A DNA stretch of 37,750 nucleotides from BOG-1112 sp964611335 (GTDB lineage Bacteria; Bdellovibrionota_B; Oligoflexia; Oligoflexales; Bog-1112). The stretch is taken from contig CAZSXR010000008.1 in NCBI GenBank assembly GCA_964611335.1, forward strand, positions 1 through 37,750, read 5' to 3'. Shown one piece after another: positions 24,393-33,274 of this stretch (within the stretch, counting starts at the first letter, position 1; each line of letters opens with the position of its first letter). The position numbers and the translations under genes are program-made. The notes under the pieces are model-generated. The model was not told the origin of the DNA, ran no database searches, and saw only the letters and a list, made by a program, of their open reading frames with translations.

Positions 24393-24854
24393 CTATTCAG
24401 ATTCACCGTATTGCCCATAAATTTCTATAATGCTTTTCGTGAGCCTTATGTCGGCTCTACATCGAGACTGTCCTTCTAAGGTGAAAAAAAGACAGTCACC
24501 AAAAAGAAATCTGTATTTCCCAAAAGATGTTCTCTTTCTTATTACCCAAAAATCTATCACTGCTTTCATTTTTGGATCTTCAATTTTTTCCAACATCTCA
24601 TTATAAAGAACACCTTTCTCAGCTAACGGGTAGTAGTCCTTAAAAACGATTGCGTTCCACACAGACCAAGGCACCTCGCATAGCTTGTTTAGGTGTTCAT
24701 ATCCAAGTTTTTCCCTATCAGGGAGCCATTCCATAATAAGAGGCTCCATATAATCTTGATATATTTGCGACACAGCCTTTCCAAACGTAAGTTTTTTCAA
24801 AACATGTGGAGCTGAAATACTTGTCATTGACGTGATAACATCTTCTGAAAACAC
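24393..24854 (-). CDS. Unknown 153-residue protein
   Basis: A soluble, helix-rich protein with many aromatic residues; no signal peptide, membrane segment or known motif seen. GTG 24854 is preceded by GAGG six bases upstream. It is the last minus-strand gene of the island before the tail operon. The 200-bp gap before the next minus-strand gene shows no feature I can support. Confidence 0.55.
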   Translation of the reverse strand: MFSEDVITSMTSISAPHVLKKLTFGKAVSQIYQDYMEPLIMEWLPDREKLGYEHLNKLCEVPWSVWNAIVFKDYYPLAEKGVLYNEMLEKIEDPKMKAVIDFWVIRKRTSFGKYRFLFGDCLFFTLEGQSRCRADIRLTKSIIEIYGQYGESE

Positions 24855-25010
24855 GAGATCCTCATTATTACTGTCAGGTCAATTTGTGGAAATTCACCAT
24901 TAAAATAACTGCTGCAAAGCATACAAAACAGCCTGCAAAATTACTAGGCGAAATTCTTTTTCGACAATTCTAAGATCAGCTCTACTTAACTGAAAGGGAG
25001 CACGATCACA

Positions 25011-25910
25011 TTGGAATTTTCTCCTGAAATTTTTGAAAGACCGCCGAGCGAGAAAAGCTATGATCGTGTTCTCTTTCGCCCCAGAGTTCTTCAAAGCCAA
25101 GAACTCAACGAGATGCAGACCATCTTCGAAGTAAAAATGAAAAATCTAATCTCTATTTTCATTAAAGAAGGAGAAATTACATCCGGTGAGTGGTCTTTTG
25201 ATGGAAAAACCTTCACAACAAGAGACTTGTGCATCCACTTCGGTGGAAGAATTTATCCCGTAGAGGACGCATCCATAACCACTCTTCCAGAAACAAAATA
25301 CATCTGCGCAAAAGTTGAGGGGAAAATTATTTCCGCAAAGGAAGACCCTTCCTTACTCGATCCTGTAGATGGTGAAAACTATCATGAAGAGGGTGCTTTA
25401 CGATTAAAAGTTACAGCTTCACTCTATGAATCAAGTAACGTTAACGAAAATCCAGTCTTTGAACTCAAAGGAAATCAATTTTATAAAGTTCAAAACAATA
25501 TCGAAGCCATTTTATACAAACCTTATGATCATTTCATAAATTTAAACACTGATACGATAAAACTCGAAGGCCTGCCTCCAAACTCACAAGTCATTATTTA
25601 TGGATCAGAACTTAAATTATCAGTTCCATTGAAAATCTCAGGAACAAATATTCATCTGACCTTTTCTCCAGAAACATACCTTGTTATCGATAGCCCCTCT
25701 ACAAAATATTTTTTCGATATCAAAGGATCTGTAAAAATCAACGGGTGTCGCTTGCTCGTAAAAGATAAGACACAAGCAAAAATTGCTCAAATTCCCAAAG
25801 ATTCTAAGCTTTACATGCACGATTACAGAGTCTCTGGTCTAGATCCAAGATCTTCTGATGGTGAAGGAATTCTTAAAATCAATTCTGTCTGGGAGGAAAC
25901 TCATGACTGA
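25011..25910 (+). CDS. DUF4815-like tail/baseplate or fibre protein
   Basis: A 299-residue protein. Its N-terminus (YDRVLFRPRVLQSQELNEMQTIFEVKMK) and the stretch with YICAKVEGKIISAKEDPSLLDP resemble DUF4815 proteins found at phage baseplates and fibre bases. The remainder is beta-rich, ending with a predicted adhesin-like region. The start is TTG 25011 with AAGGGAG about 10 bases upstream. It precedes the sheath gene with an 8-bp overlap. In P2 the fibre genes come just before the sheath, so position fits a host-binding or attachment role. Confidence 0.6.
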   Translation: MEFSPEIFERPPSEKSYDRVLFRPRVLQSQELNEMQTIFEVKMKNLISIFIKEGEITSGEWSFDGKTFTTRDLCIHFGGRIYPVEDASITTLPETKYICAKVEGKIISAKEDPSLLDPVDGENYHEEGALRLKVTASLYESSNVNENPVFELKGNQFYKVQNNIEAILYKPYDHFINLNTDTIKLEGLPPNSQVIIYGSELKLSVPLKISGTNIHLTFSPETYLVIDSPSTKYFFDIKGSVKINGCRLLVKDKTQAKIAQIPKDSKLYMHDYRVSGLDPRSSDGEGILKINSVWEETHD

Positions 25911-26994
25911 TTATTTTCATGGCATAAGAGTCCTTGATAAGACAACTATCACTCCTTCCATTAACTCACGATCAAGCTCTGTCATAGCAGTCTTAGGAAC
26001 TGTTGTAGAAACTCCAAAGGACTTTACACCATCAAAACCCTATCTCGTGAATAGTCTATCGCAAGCAAAGACCTTCATAGGTGGATCTGTTGGTGATGCT
26101 ATTCATGCAGTCTTTCTTCAAACGCAAGCACAAGTGGTCGTTTGTGGAATGAGAAAACAAGAAGATCTTGATAACTCAATGGCAGCACTTTCCAATATCA
26201 AACAAGACTTTGATCTTGATCTTGGTTTTGTCATAGCACCCGAAATGGATAGCAAAATATTTCCTGACCTAAAATCTGTTGCAGATCGCACAAAATCAAT
26301 TCTTATCGTTGATGTTCCTGAAAAAGAAGCTCATCTTGATGAGTCCATTTTAGATTCGATTCGATCAGAAAGAGTGGTTCCATGCTTTCCAAAAGTTCTA
26401 ACTCTTGGAAAAGATACTTCTCCAAAACCACTTTCTTCTTTCGTTTCTGGTGTGTTTGCTAAGACCGATGCAGAAAAAGGATTTTGGTATTCTCCGTCTA
26501 ATCAGATAATAAATGGCATTGCAGGGCTTTCTATTCCTGTTCCTTACATCGACGATGATCCAACATGTCTTGCAAACAAACTTAATAGCAAAAAAATAGT
26601 TACCGTCATTCGTGATGATGGTTTTCGTGTATGGGGAAACTCAGGGCTCTATGATGATAACAATCCTGCCTATCGTTTTATTTCGGTGGTTAGAACTAAA
26701 GACGTCATCAATAGATCACTTAGAAAAGCCCTTCGTTGGGCCATAGATCGAGGGATCACAAGAAACCTGATAACTGAAATCACTGCAAAAGTGTCTGAGT
26801 TTCTTGCTCAACTTAAAATTCAAGGGGCCATCATTGATGGAAAAGTTTTTTCTGATGATTCCTTAAATACGCCAGCAGCTCTTGTCGAAGGAAAACTCTT
26901 TTTTAATATCGAATTCACACCTGTCTTCATAGCGGAAGAGATCACTTTTACAAGCGTATTGACAGACAAATATTTGAAAAACCTTAACACGTAG
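25903..26994 (+). CDS. Contractile tail sheath protein (P2 gpFI-like)
   Basis: A 363-residue sheath subunit; polymers contract to drive the tube into the host. It has the typical N-terminus (YFHGIRVLDKTTITPSINSRSSSVIAVLGTV) and C-terminus with ITFTSVLTDKYL. I chose ATG 25903 with GGGAGG upstream, overlapping the previous gene by 8 bp. P2 FI is 396 residues. Followed by the tube gene. Confidence 0.92.
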   Translation: MTDYFHGIRVLDKTTITPSINSRSSSVIAVLGTVVETPKDFTPSKPYLVNSLSQAKTFIGGSVGDAIHAVFLQTQAQVVVCGMRKQEDLDNSMAALSNIKQDFDLDLGFVIAPEMDSKIFPDLKSVADRTKSILIVDVPEKEAHLDESILDSIRSERVVPCFPKVLTLGKDTSPKPLSSFVSGVFAKTDAEKGFWYSPSNQIINGIAGLSIPVPYIDDDPTCLANKLNSKKIVTVIRDDGFRVWGNSGLYDDNNPAYRFISVVRTKDVINRSLRKALRWAIDRGITRNLITEITAKVSEFLAQLKIQGAIIDGKVFSDDSLNTPAALVEGKLFFNIEFTPVFIAEEITFTSVLTDKYLKNLNT

Positions 26995-27002
26995 GATAAG
27001 CC

Positions 27003-27509
27003 GTGGCCCTTCCAAAAATCGTCACAAGTTGGGATGTCTCTCTTGATGGAGTTGGATATATGGGAATAGCTGAGAGTGTTCAGCTCCCTAAAATTCACGA
27101 GGTTTATGAAGAGGTTTGGGGTTCTGGGATGTATGCCAAGCAAAAGGTTCCTGTAGGAATTGAACCCATGGAAGCCAGCATCAAATTTCTTGAGATAACA
27201 CCTTTCGTGTACAACCTTTTTGGTTTGTCTGGAGATGCAGCAGGAATAATTTTAAAAGCAGGCCTTCGCTCTGACACAAAAGAGACGGTTCCCTTACTTG
27301 CAGTGCTTCATGGACGTATTGGTTCTATAGAGACGGATGCTTTTGAAGGAGGGAAAATTCCACGGCAAACCATCACAATTCAGGTCAAACGCTATGCTCT
27401 TACAATTGGAAAACACCCAGCAATCGTTGTGGATGTCGAAAATAACGTTCTTAATCTTATGGGTATGTCGACTCTTACTGAAGGTATCAAAAAGGCCCTT
27501 GGCTTTTAA
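27003..27509 (+). CDS. Tail tube protein (P2 gpFII-like)
   Basis: A 168-residue tube subunit (P2 FII is 172). Stacked hexameric rings make the inner tube under the sheath. Features: SWDVSLDGVGYMGIAESVQLPKI, VPVGIEPMEASIKF and GKIPRQTITIQVKRYALTIG are characteristic of the family. GTG 27003 starts 8 bases after the sheath stop. Confidence 0.92.
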   Translation: MALPKIVTSWDVSLDGVGYMGIAESVQLPKIHEVYEEVWGSGMYAKQKVPVGIEPMEASIKFLEITPFVYNLFGLSGDAAGIILKAGLRSDTKETVPLLAVLHGRIGSIETDAFEGGKIPRQTITIQVKRYALTIGKHPAIVVDVENNVLNLMGMSTLTEGIKKALGF

Positions 27510-27531
27510 TAATTTAACGAAAGGAAAAAGA

Positions 27532-27801
27532 ATGGACAAGTACAACTACACCTTAAAAACCCCCGTTATTGATGAGAAAGGTTTTGAAATCAAAGACCTC
27601 ACCATTCGTCAAGCAACGGTAGCCGATCTGATTGCTAGTGAAGAACTTTCTAAAAATGCTCTTGAACAAAAACGTTCAGTAAACTTCTTTTCTATTCTTT
27701 CAGGACAGAGCCCGCAAAGTTTAGAAAAAATCTATCTTAGAGATTGGCTTTCATTTGTAAAAGGAGCCAATGATTTTTTAGGATTAGATACCTCTCCATA
27801 A
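27532..27801 (+). CDS. Tail assembly chaperone, short form (P2 gpE-like)
   Basis: An 89-residue chaperone that coats the tape measure during tail assembly. The body (LTIRQATVADLIASEEL...LRDWLSFVKGANDFLGL) fits the E/41/14 family. ATG 27532 has AAAGGAAAAAG upstream. Near the 3' end the heptamer T-TTT-TTA (27774-27780) in the right phase allows a -1 shift into the frame ending at 27947, giving the longer E-E' form. Confidence 0.85.
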   Translation: MDKYNYTLKTPVIDEKGFEIKDLTIRQATVADLIASEELSKNALEQKRSVNFFSILSGQSPQSLEKIYLRDWLSFVKGANDFLGLDTSP

Positions 27802-27947
27802 AGGAGATAAGACGAGGCATACGCTTTCTTTCGCATCACCTGCACTGGTCAATAGGCGAGATAAAGGCCATGCCTCACGATGAATTTATCGTACACATTG
27901 AGGAACTTTATCAGGAGTTAAAAGAGTGCGAGAGCCTTCAGTTTTAG
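27774..27947 (+). CDS. Frameshift extension of the tail chaperone (P2 gpE'-like)
   Basis: Frame -1 to the chaperone gene is open from just after a TGA at 27771 to TAG at 27945-27947. After a slip at T-TTT-TTA it adds about 55 residues, including FLSHHLHWSIGEIKAMPHDEFIVHIEELYQ, which matches the gpE' pattern (leucine, tryptophan and the short Asp/Glu motif). It lacks its own start codon with a ribosome site and overlaps the tape-measure start, so frameshifting is the natural reading. The fused product spans 27532-27947. Confidence 0.8.
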   Translation, partial: FFRIRYLSIKEIRRGIRFLSHHLHWSIGEIKAMPHDEFIVHIEELYQELKECESLQF

Positions 27948-30031
27948 TCAAAATTGCCGGTGTTTTAGACGGATCGTTTCATTCTGCATTTTCAAAAGCA
28001 GAAAAAGAGCTTACTAAAGTTCGTCAAAACATGGCTTCTCTTGATAAGACTTCAAAGGCTCTATCCTCCTTTAAAGACTTAAGTGCAGCCACAGAAAAAT
28101 CAAAGCTATCGCTATTAAAAAATGAAGAAGCCTTTAAACAGCTTAACAATAAGATCAACCAAACAGGTGTTGCTACTGAATTTCAAAGTAGAAGAATGTC
28201 ATTCCTTGGTGAATCCATCGAGGCCACAAAGCAAAAGCTCGATTCGCAAATCACAACACTTGAAAAATATAAAAAAACAATCCACGAAGCAGGACTTTCT
28301 TCCAAAAGTTTCGAAGAATCGCAGTCGCATATTTCACACTCCCTAAATTCTCTCAGATCAAAAGAATTTGAAATTCTCTCCAAGAGATCCAAAAAAGAGA
28401 TTTTAAACGAATCAAAAATGAAATTAGAGGGAGCAAAGACTGACTTTACAAGATCGTTCTTTAAAACTGCTGTAGGGACAACAGCCCTCTTTGCTGCGCC
28501 TGTTCAATACCAGCATCAAATGACAAGACTTATAGCAGCGACAAAGGATAGATCCAAACCCGATACTTCCGAATCCGAAGCAGTACAGAAAAAAGATTTG
28601 AGCAAAATGGTTCTTGGAGTATCAGAAAATCTTCCCTACTCTCCAACAACCGTTGCAAGAGAGGCCGCAGAACTAAGTCAAGCTGGTTTTTCAGTAGATG
28701 AGCTTAAAGCAAATTTACCTTCAATCTTTGAGGTGTCACTTGCAACCGACTCTGTCCCATCAGAGATTGCTTCGATGATGAGATCTTTGAAATCAAGTTT
28801 TGGGCTTAATGCTTCAAGTGCAGAAGAAATGAACATACTTGCAAACAGTATTGCAAAGACCGTCAACATGACTGCGATGCAAATTGAAGATTTAAAAGAT
28901 GCAACACCCTATCTTGTAAACCTTCCTAAATCTGTAGGGATGAACCTTGGAGACACTCTTGCAACGATGGGAGCTTTGAAGGAAAGAGGTATTCCAAAAA
29001 GTATTATTGGGACAAGTCTTGTAGCTCTCTTTAACCGTCTTTCAAAACCAAAAACTCAAGAAAAACTCAGCAGAATTGGAGTCAAGGTTGTCACAACAAA
29101 AGATGGAAAACAGATCTTTCGTCCTATTCTTGAAATCATAGAAGATATAGCAAAAAAGATGAAACCATTGGGCAACGCTCAACAACAAGGTTTTTTTACT
29201 GATGTTTTTGAAACAGAAGCAGGACGATCTCTTGGAGCACTCGTTGAAGATATCAATGATAAGGTAAATTCGAAGCTAAGGATTTTTTCAGATAACTTAA
29301 GGGTCTTAAAAAATCCAAAATTTGGAGAAAAACATCTTGAGCTAGACTATCTTGATAAAATGACAACTGATTTACAAAAAAGCTATTTGAATGAATTAAC
29401 ACAAGTCGGATCAAAAGCTGTAGTCACTTCGAGTAAAATATTTGAAAGCATTGAACCTGAACTATCTTCTATCACAAAAAATGTTGGAAACCTTCTCGAT
29501 TCTTTCAACAGGTTTTTGGATCTTAGTCCCTCTCTTACAAAGTCTGTAACAATGATAGCTGGTGGGTTTGTCACTTTATCTCTCGCTTTAAAAGCCCTCT
29601 CTGTTCTCAAGTGGGCTACGATAGTGACAGGAATCGGTGGATTATCAGCACTGGGAAGTAGTAGCGCTCTTCTTCTGGCTTCATCTCTTGGATACCTCAC
29701 CTATCAGCATTGGGATAAAATCACAAAATGGACCAGCGACGTTTGGAATAAAACTAAAGAGTGGTCCACGGAAAACGAGGCTCTAAAAAATTATGTTTTC
29801 CCAGATTGGGATAATGACGAGGATGAAAAATTCTTCTCTTTTCCGAAGACAACGCTGTCTCAGCCCATGAGTAAACTTGAAGACAATAGAACTTTTACAT
29901 TTAACTTAGAGATCCCCCAGACAAAAGATCCACACAGCTATGTCAACGCTATACGAGAATCCGTCAATAAAAAAATGACTCCTCTACGTCCTAAAGCAAA
30001 AGCTTTCTTTGATAGAGCTGAGGTATTCTAA
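27926..30031 (+). CDS. Tail tape measure protein (TP901-like)
   Basis: A 701-residue tape measure that sets tail length and goes into the host at infection. Residues 20-170 are helical coiled coil. The conserved TP901 core (about 200-480) includes AAELSQAGFSVDELKANLPSIFEVS and TPYLVNLPKSVGMNLGDTLATMGALKERGI. Hydrophobic helices follow at about 535-590. The start is GTG 27926 with AGGAG upstream, overlapping the frameshift extension by 22 bp. Confidence 0.93.
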   Translation: MREPSVLVKIAGVLDGSFHSAFSKAEKELTKVRQNMASLDKTSKALSSFKDLSAATEKSKLSLLKNEEAFKQLNNKINQTGVATEFQSRRMSFLGESIEATKQKLDSQITTLEKYKKTIHEAGLSSKSFEESQSHISHSLNSLRSKEFEILSKRSKKEILNESKMKLEGAKTDFTRSFFKTAVGTTALFAAPVQYQHQMTRLIAATKDRSKPDTSESEAVQKKDLSKMVLGVSENLPYSPTTVAREAAELSQAGFSVDELKANLPSIFEVSLATDSVPSEIASMMRSLKSSFGLNASSAEEMNILANSIAKTVNMTAMQIEDLKDATPYLVNLPKSVGMNLGDTLATMGALKERGIPKSIIGTSLVALFNRLSKPKTQEKLSRIGVKVVTTKDGKQIFRPILEIIEDIAKKMKPLGNAQQQGFFTDVFETEAGRSLGALVEDINDKVNSKLRIFSDNLRVLKNPKFGEKHLELDYLDKMTTDLQKSYLNELTQVGSKAVVTSSKIFESIEPELSSITKNVGNLLDSFNRFLDLSPSLTKSVTMIAGGFVTLSLALKALSVLKWATIVTGIGGLSALGSSSALLLASSLGYLTYQHWDKITKWTSDVWNKTKEWSTENEALKNYVFPDWDNDEDEKFFSFPKTTLSQPMSKLEDNRTFTFNLEIPQTKDPHSYVNAIRESVNKKMTPLRPKAKAFFDRAEVF

Positions 30032-30442
30032 ATGCTAGCAAAACTAGGAGATGTTGTCTTTAAAGCCCGCGATATTCCTATCAATCGTCTCCGTCGTGAT
30101 ACAAAAGCGAGCTGGTCAGAACATAAAACTTTAAAAGGAAGATCAGTTGTAAGTTTTTGTGGAATTCCTGCAAGAAGGATCGAAATCACAGGCTCTATAC
30201 TCTGTGAATTTCATGATGCTCTTTCGCAAATGGAAAAACTTCATATCATGACTCAAACAGGAGAGCCTCTACCACTCTCAGCAACAACAAAACAAATAGG
30301 CACTTATCTTGGCCTTTGGGCTATCACAAGTTTAAACGAAGAGAGAATGGTCTTTGATAGCAGTGGTCATGCAAAAAAAATTGAATTTAAAATAGAACTT
30401 CTTGAGGTGTTCCGTGATCGAAATCAAAAGCCTACAGGATGA
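30032..30442 (+). CDS. Tail protein gpU-like (P2)
   Basis: A 136-residue protein matching P2 gpU in length and order. It has the family pattern W-SEHKTLKGRSVVSFCGIPARRIEITG and LYLGLWAI-TSLNEERMVFDSSG. P2 gpU is needed for tail completion. Its ATG overlaps the tape measure stop codon. Confidence 0.85.
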   Translation: MLAKLGDVVFKARDIPINRLRRDTKASWSEHKTLKGRSVVSFCGIPARRIEITGSILCEFHDALSQMEKLHIMTQTGEPLPLSATTKQIGTYLGLWAITSLNEERMVFDSSGHAKKIEFKIELLEVFRDRNQKPTG

Positions 30443-30620
30443 CACCTTAGAACTTATTGCTTGGAGAGAATATGGTTCTGTTTTTGGCTTTGTAGAGGAG
30501 CTTATGAAGCTAAACCCACACCTTCTTCATCTAAAAACAATTCCTTTAGGATCAAGTGTTTTTTTGCCTGACAAGACCCCACAAAAAACATCGAAGGCAA
30601 AAAGGCTTGGTGATGTTTGA
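30414..30620 (+). CDS. Tail protein gpX-like (LysM-type)
   Basis: A 68-residue LysM-like protein (DDTLELIAWREYGSV...LMKLNPHL..IPLGSSVFLPD), typical of P2 gpX. It is thought to connect baseplate or tail completion parts. I chose GTG 30414 with GAGG 8 bases upstream; the longer frame starts at 30402. It overlaps gpU by 29 bp and gpD by 8 bp. Confidence 0.8.
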   Translation: MIEIKSLQDDTLELIAWREYGSVFGFVEELMKLNPHLLHLKTIPLGSSVFLPDKTPQKTSKAKRLGDV

Positions 30621-31548
30621 TTTTTTAATAAAAATAAACGGTAAAGAGGATTTAAATCTAACACAACATCTTTCTCAGATCTGTCTTACAGACGAATCAG
30701 GAACTATAGATGACGAGCTATCCCTTGATTTCATTCTAAACAATGATCTTATGCCTCTTCATCTTGATGACTCACTCTCCATTTCGTTTGGAAATAAAAA
30801 TGATCTCATCGAATGGTCAAGCTATAGGGTTTCTGGACTTGAGGTCAGAGAGAATATTCTCAGTGTTCGTTCTTATGCTTCTGATGAAATCCCTTCTCTC
30901 AAGAAGAAAAGAACTATCCACTGGGAAGCTGGGATTTCTCAAATCATAAACAAAATCGCAAAGGATGCTGGAGCTGAGCTTATTTTCGACAAAAAATTTT
31001 CAACCGATACAATAAAGATTTTTCAAGATGAAAGTGATCTTTCCTTTCTGCACAGGCTTTCGGGAAAGTACAATGCTATTCTAAAAATTAATAACAAAAA
31101 GATCGTCTTCGTGACAAGGGACCATTCAAGTCTTCCTCGATTTTATCTTCACAAACCATTTCCCTATACGTGGAATAAGGGAAAGAAGTATTCAGGTGTC
31201 AAAGCCCATTTCTGGGACGCAGACAATTTTAAACAAAGTTATATTCTGATTGGAGAAGAGGGTAATGTTGCAAGTCTTCCAGGCGTCTTTTCTAGCTTAC
31301 AAAAAGCAAGAAACAGGGCCAGTGCTCATCTTATGGAACTTAAAAACGAAGATGAAACTTTAAAAATCACCGTTCCTTGCACCAAAGAATTAAACACTGC
31401 AAAAATTTCTTGCGGGTCTGAATTGGAAATCAAAGTTTTTCCTACATTTGCAAATGGACTATGGTCAATTCGAAGAGTGGAGCACCGCATGAATGCAGAT
31501 CATGGACTTCTTGCAGAGCTTGACTGTAGGAGGTTAGCAATGTCCTAA
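30613..31548 (+). CDS. Tail/late-control protein gpD-like (baseplate hub)
   Basis: A 311-residue P2 gpD-type protein, equivalent to gp27/VgrG hub proteins. Marks: FLIKINGKEDLNLTQHLSQI, ISQIINKIAKDAG, FQDESDLSFLHRLSGKYNAI and a C-terminal VEHRMNADHGLLAELDCRR. The hub trimer links spike and tube. ATG 30613 overlaps gpX. The stop codon overlaps by 4 bp the convergent beta-lactamase gene. Confidence 0.88.
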   Translation: MFDFLIKINGKEDLNLTQHLSQICLTDESGTIDDELSLDFILNNDLMPLHLDDSLSISFGNKNDLIEWSSYRVSGLEVRENILSVRSYASDEIPSLKKKRTIHWEAGISQIINKIAKDAGAELIFDKKFSTDTIKIFQDESDLSFLHRLSGKYNAILKINNKKIVFVTRDHSSLPRFYLHKPFPYTWNKGKKYSGVKAHFWDADNFKQSYILIGEEGNVASLPGVFSSLQKARNRASAHLMELKNEDETLKITVPCTKELNTAKISCGSELEIKVFPTFANGLWSIRRVEHRMNADHGLLAELDCRRLAMS

Positions 31549-32348
31549 AACTTGCTACTGCTAGCCTCGTTTAACACACTCCCCATCATTCTTTCCATGG
31601 CAGTTTTCTTTGATGAGATGCCACCGAATTTTGAGCCTTTATCACCTGTCATGTGCATCACATAACTCATCATTCTTTTATCTTTTTCGGCAAATCCAAC
31701 GAAGTATCCTCTTCTTATTCCTGTTACCTGATCAACATCAGTCCCTGTTTTTCCGTAAAGGGTCCATCCATTAGAAAGCCAACTTTCCTCAAAAAGTCTG
31801 AGAATTTTTTTAGCTTTAATTTGTGCAGCTACTGAAACAGGAAGTTCATTTTTTGCTAGGTTTTCGATAAAAACTATTTGTTCTAAAGGTGAAATTAGAA
31901 GAGAACTTGAGAGCCATGCCTCTGTGAGACCATCGTTTTTTCCTAGGTTTCCCGTTAAATTTTTATTTCCATAATTTAGTTTATTGATGTAATTCTGAAA
32001 TTTTTCTTTGCCAAGCTTTGTCGTAAGAACTTGTGAATACCAAACAATAGAGAATCTCATCCAACTCGAAGGAGTTTTCTCCCCTTCCCAGTAGTCCTTC
32101 AAGAAGGTTACTGGTTTTTTGCTAACCCAAATTGGATGATTTTCATCCATTAGAATTCCACTGTCATAACCTATAACAGCTAGTGGCACCTTAAAGGTTG
32201 AAGCCGGAGAATATTGCGTGCCGCAGTCCTTGCCCTCCTTGATTAAGTATTTGCTTCCCTCTTTAACTATAAAGCAATCTATAGTCTCTGCTTTTACAGA
32301 GTTAAAACTTGAAACCATCAAACAGAACAACGCAATAGACTTTCTCAT
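31545..32348 (-). CDS. Class D (OXA-type) serine beta-lactamase
   Basis: A 267-residue enzyme that hydrolyses beta-lactam antibiotics in the periplasm. All class D motifs are present: the nucleophile S-T-F-K (PASTFKVPLAVIG), SIVWYSQ (S-x-V), YGN in KLNYGNKNLTG, W/SSLLISPLEQ and KTG in YGKTGTD. A signal peptide (MRKSIALFCLMVSSFNSVKA) directs export. I chose ATG 32348, which has GGAG five bases upstream; a longer frame starts at 32369. It is alone on the minus strand among virion genes, converges with gpD (4-bp overlap) and has its own promoter. Spectrum cannot be read from the sequence. Confidence 0.93.
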   Translation of the reverse strand: MRKSIALFCLMVSSFNSVKAETIDCFIVKEGSKYLIKEGKDCGTQYSPASTFKVPLAVIGYDSGILMDENHPIWVSKKPVTFLKDYWEGEKTPSSWMRFSIVWYSQVLTTKLGKEKFQNYINKLNYGNKNLTGNLGKNDGLTEAWLSSSLLISPLEQIVFIENLAKNELPVSVAAQIKAKKILRLFEESWLSNGWTLYGKTGTDVDQVTGIRRGYFVGFAEKDKRMMSYVMHMTGDKGSKFGGISSKKTAMERMMGSVLNEASSSKF

Positions 32349-32379
32349 ATTTCTCCAATCCATATTCATAACATGCGAA

Positions 32380-32408
32380 ATTTAACTCTTGCTGAAAGCT
32401 AATGGCAA
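32380..32408 (-). promoter_or_regulatory. Promoter for the beta-lactamase gene
   Basis: On minus, -35 TTGCCA (32403-32408), 17-base spacer, -10 TTAAAT (32380-32385), about 30 bases before the chosen ATG. Four of six and five of six positions match the sigma70 consensus. Confidence 0.5.
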
Positions 32409-32434
32409 GGATTTTTCGACGGTGACACACCAAA

Positions 32435-32483
32435 GCCAAGATATGCTTGGCCTAAGCCTGTTAAATTTGCAGGCGCTTTTTAT
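32435..32483 (+). terminator. Hairpins and T-rich run, probable terminator between tail and head operons
   Basis: Stem GCCAAG/CTTGGC (32435-32451) is followed by stem GCCTG/CAGGC (32456-32474) and then GCTTTTTATTTT. The second fits a weak intrinsic terminator on plus, placed between the beta-lactamase and the capsid genes, and may keep convergent transcription apart. Confidence 0.5.
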
Positions 32484-32528
32484 TTTCAATCCTTGATATC
32501 TTCCCATACGAACCGTTATGGAGAGAAG

Positions 32529-32852
32529 ATGTCCGAAGAAAACAATGTACAGACTGAACCTACCAATACACCTGAACAAAATATAGAAGATCCGAGAAGA
32601 GAAGGAATTCTCTCCGAACGGGGACGAATCTTAACTTTGCTTGAGATCACCGATGATTTTAAAGATTTAAAAAAGTTTATCGAAACGGATCTTGATCCAT
32701 CAAAGGCTGCCTTACAAGTTCTTAAAAAAATAAGATCAGCTAAAGAAACACATGAACTCACTTATCCAAAGGCAAACATGCCTGTATCAAACCACTCATC
32801 TAAAGCCAATGAAACTCTTCTTCTTGCAAAAAAATACGGTGTTATAAAATGA
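32529..32852 (+). CDS. Scaffold-like small protein, upstream of capsid genes
   Basis: A 107-residue charged helical protein. REGILSERGRILTLLE..DLKKFIETDLDPSKAALQVLKKI looks like the C-terminal scaffold part found behind phage S49/ClpP-type head proteases (ER-x-RI-x-x-LLE pattern with T-D-L-x-x-x-x-A). No protease domain precedes it. It sits before the decoration and major capsid genes, as lambda Nu3 does. ATG 32529 follows GAGAGA and a longer frame starts at 32493. Confidence 0.5.
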   Translation: MSEENNVQTEPTNTPEQNIEDPRREGILSERGRILTLLEITDDFKDLKKFIETDLDPSKAALQVLKKIRSAKETHELTYPKANMPVSNHSSKANETLLLAKKYGVIK

Positions 32853-33262
32853 CCATAAACAACTTTTTAAATCCAGTTGGAGAACTGCCCTCTACATACG
32901 AAGGGCCTGATAATCTTATTAACGGATCATTTCCACTCGTCACAACGATCATAAAAATTGCAAAAGATGAACCTGATTTAAAACGTGGTTCTCTCTTAGG
33001 GCTTATCACTTTGGAAGGCTCTGAAAAAGGAAAGTATCGTCTTGCAAAATTTGAATCAAAAGATGGTTCGGAAAAAGCTGTTTGTGTGCTCGCTGATGAT
33101 CACAAGGCTTCTGGGCCCAATCCTGTTACAGCGTATCTTACAGGACAGTTTAACTCACATGCTTTAACTCTTGGATCAGGGTTTAGTGTTTCAGATCTTA
33201 CAGCAGAACTTAGAAAACTTTCGATCTTTATCAGCCCCTCAATTGCAAGAGTACGGCTCTAG
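32849..33262 (+). CDS. Head decoration protein (lambda gpD-like)
   Basis: A 137-residue capsid-stabilising protein. Marks: FPLVTTIIKIAKDEPDLKRGSLLGLIT, KAVCVLADDHKASGPNPVTAYLTGQFNSHAL. It trims the capsid surface in lambda-like phages. Its ATG overlaps the preceding stop by 4 bp, and it lies directly upstream of the capsid gene. Confidence 0.85.
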   Translation: MTINNFLNPVGELPSTYEGPDNLINGSFPLVTTIIKIAKDEPDLKRGSLLGLITLEGSEKGKYRLAKFESKDGSEKAVCVLADDHKASGPNPVTAYLTGQFNSHALTLGSGFSVSDLTAELRKLSIFISPSIARVRL

Positions 33263-33274
33263 AAAAGGCATTTC

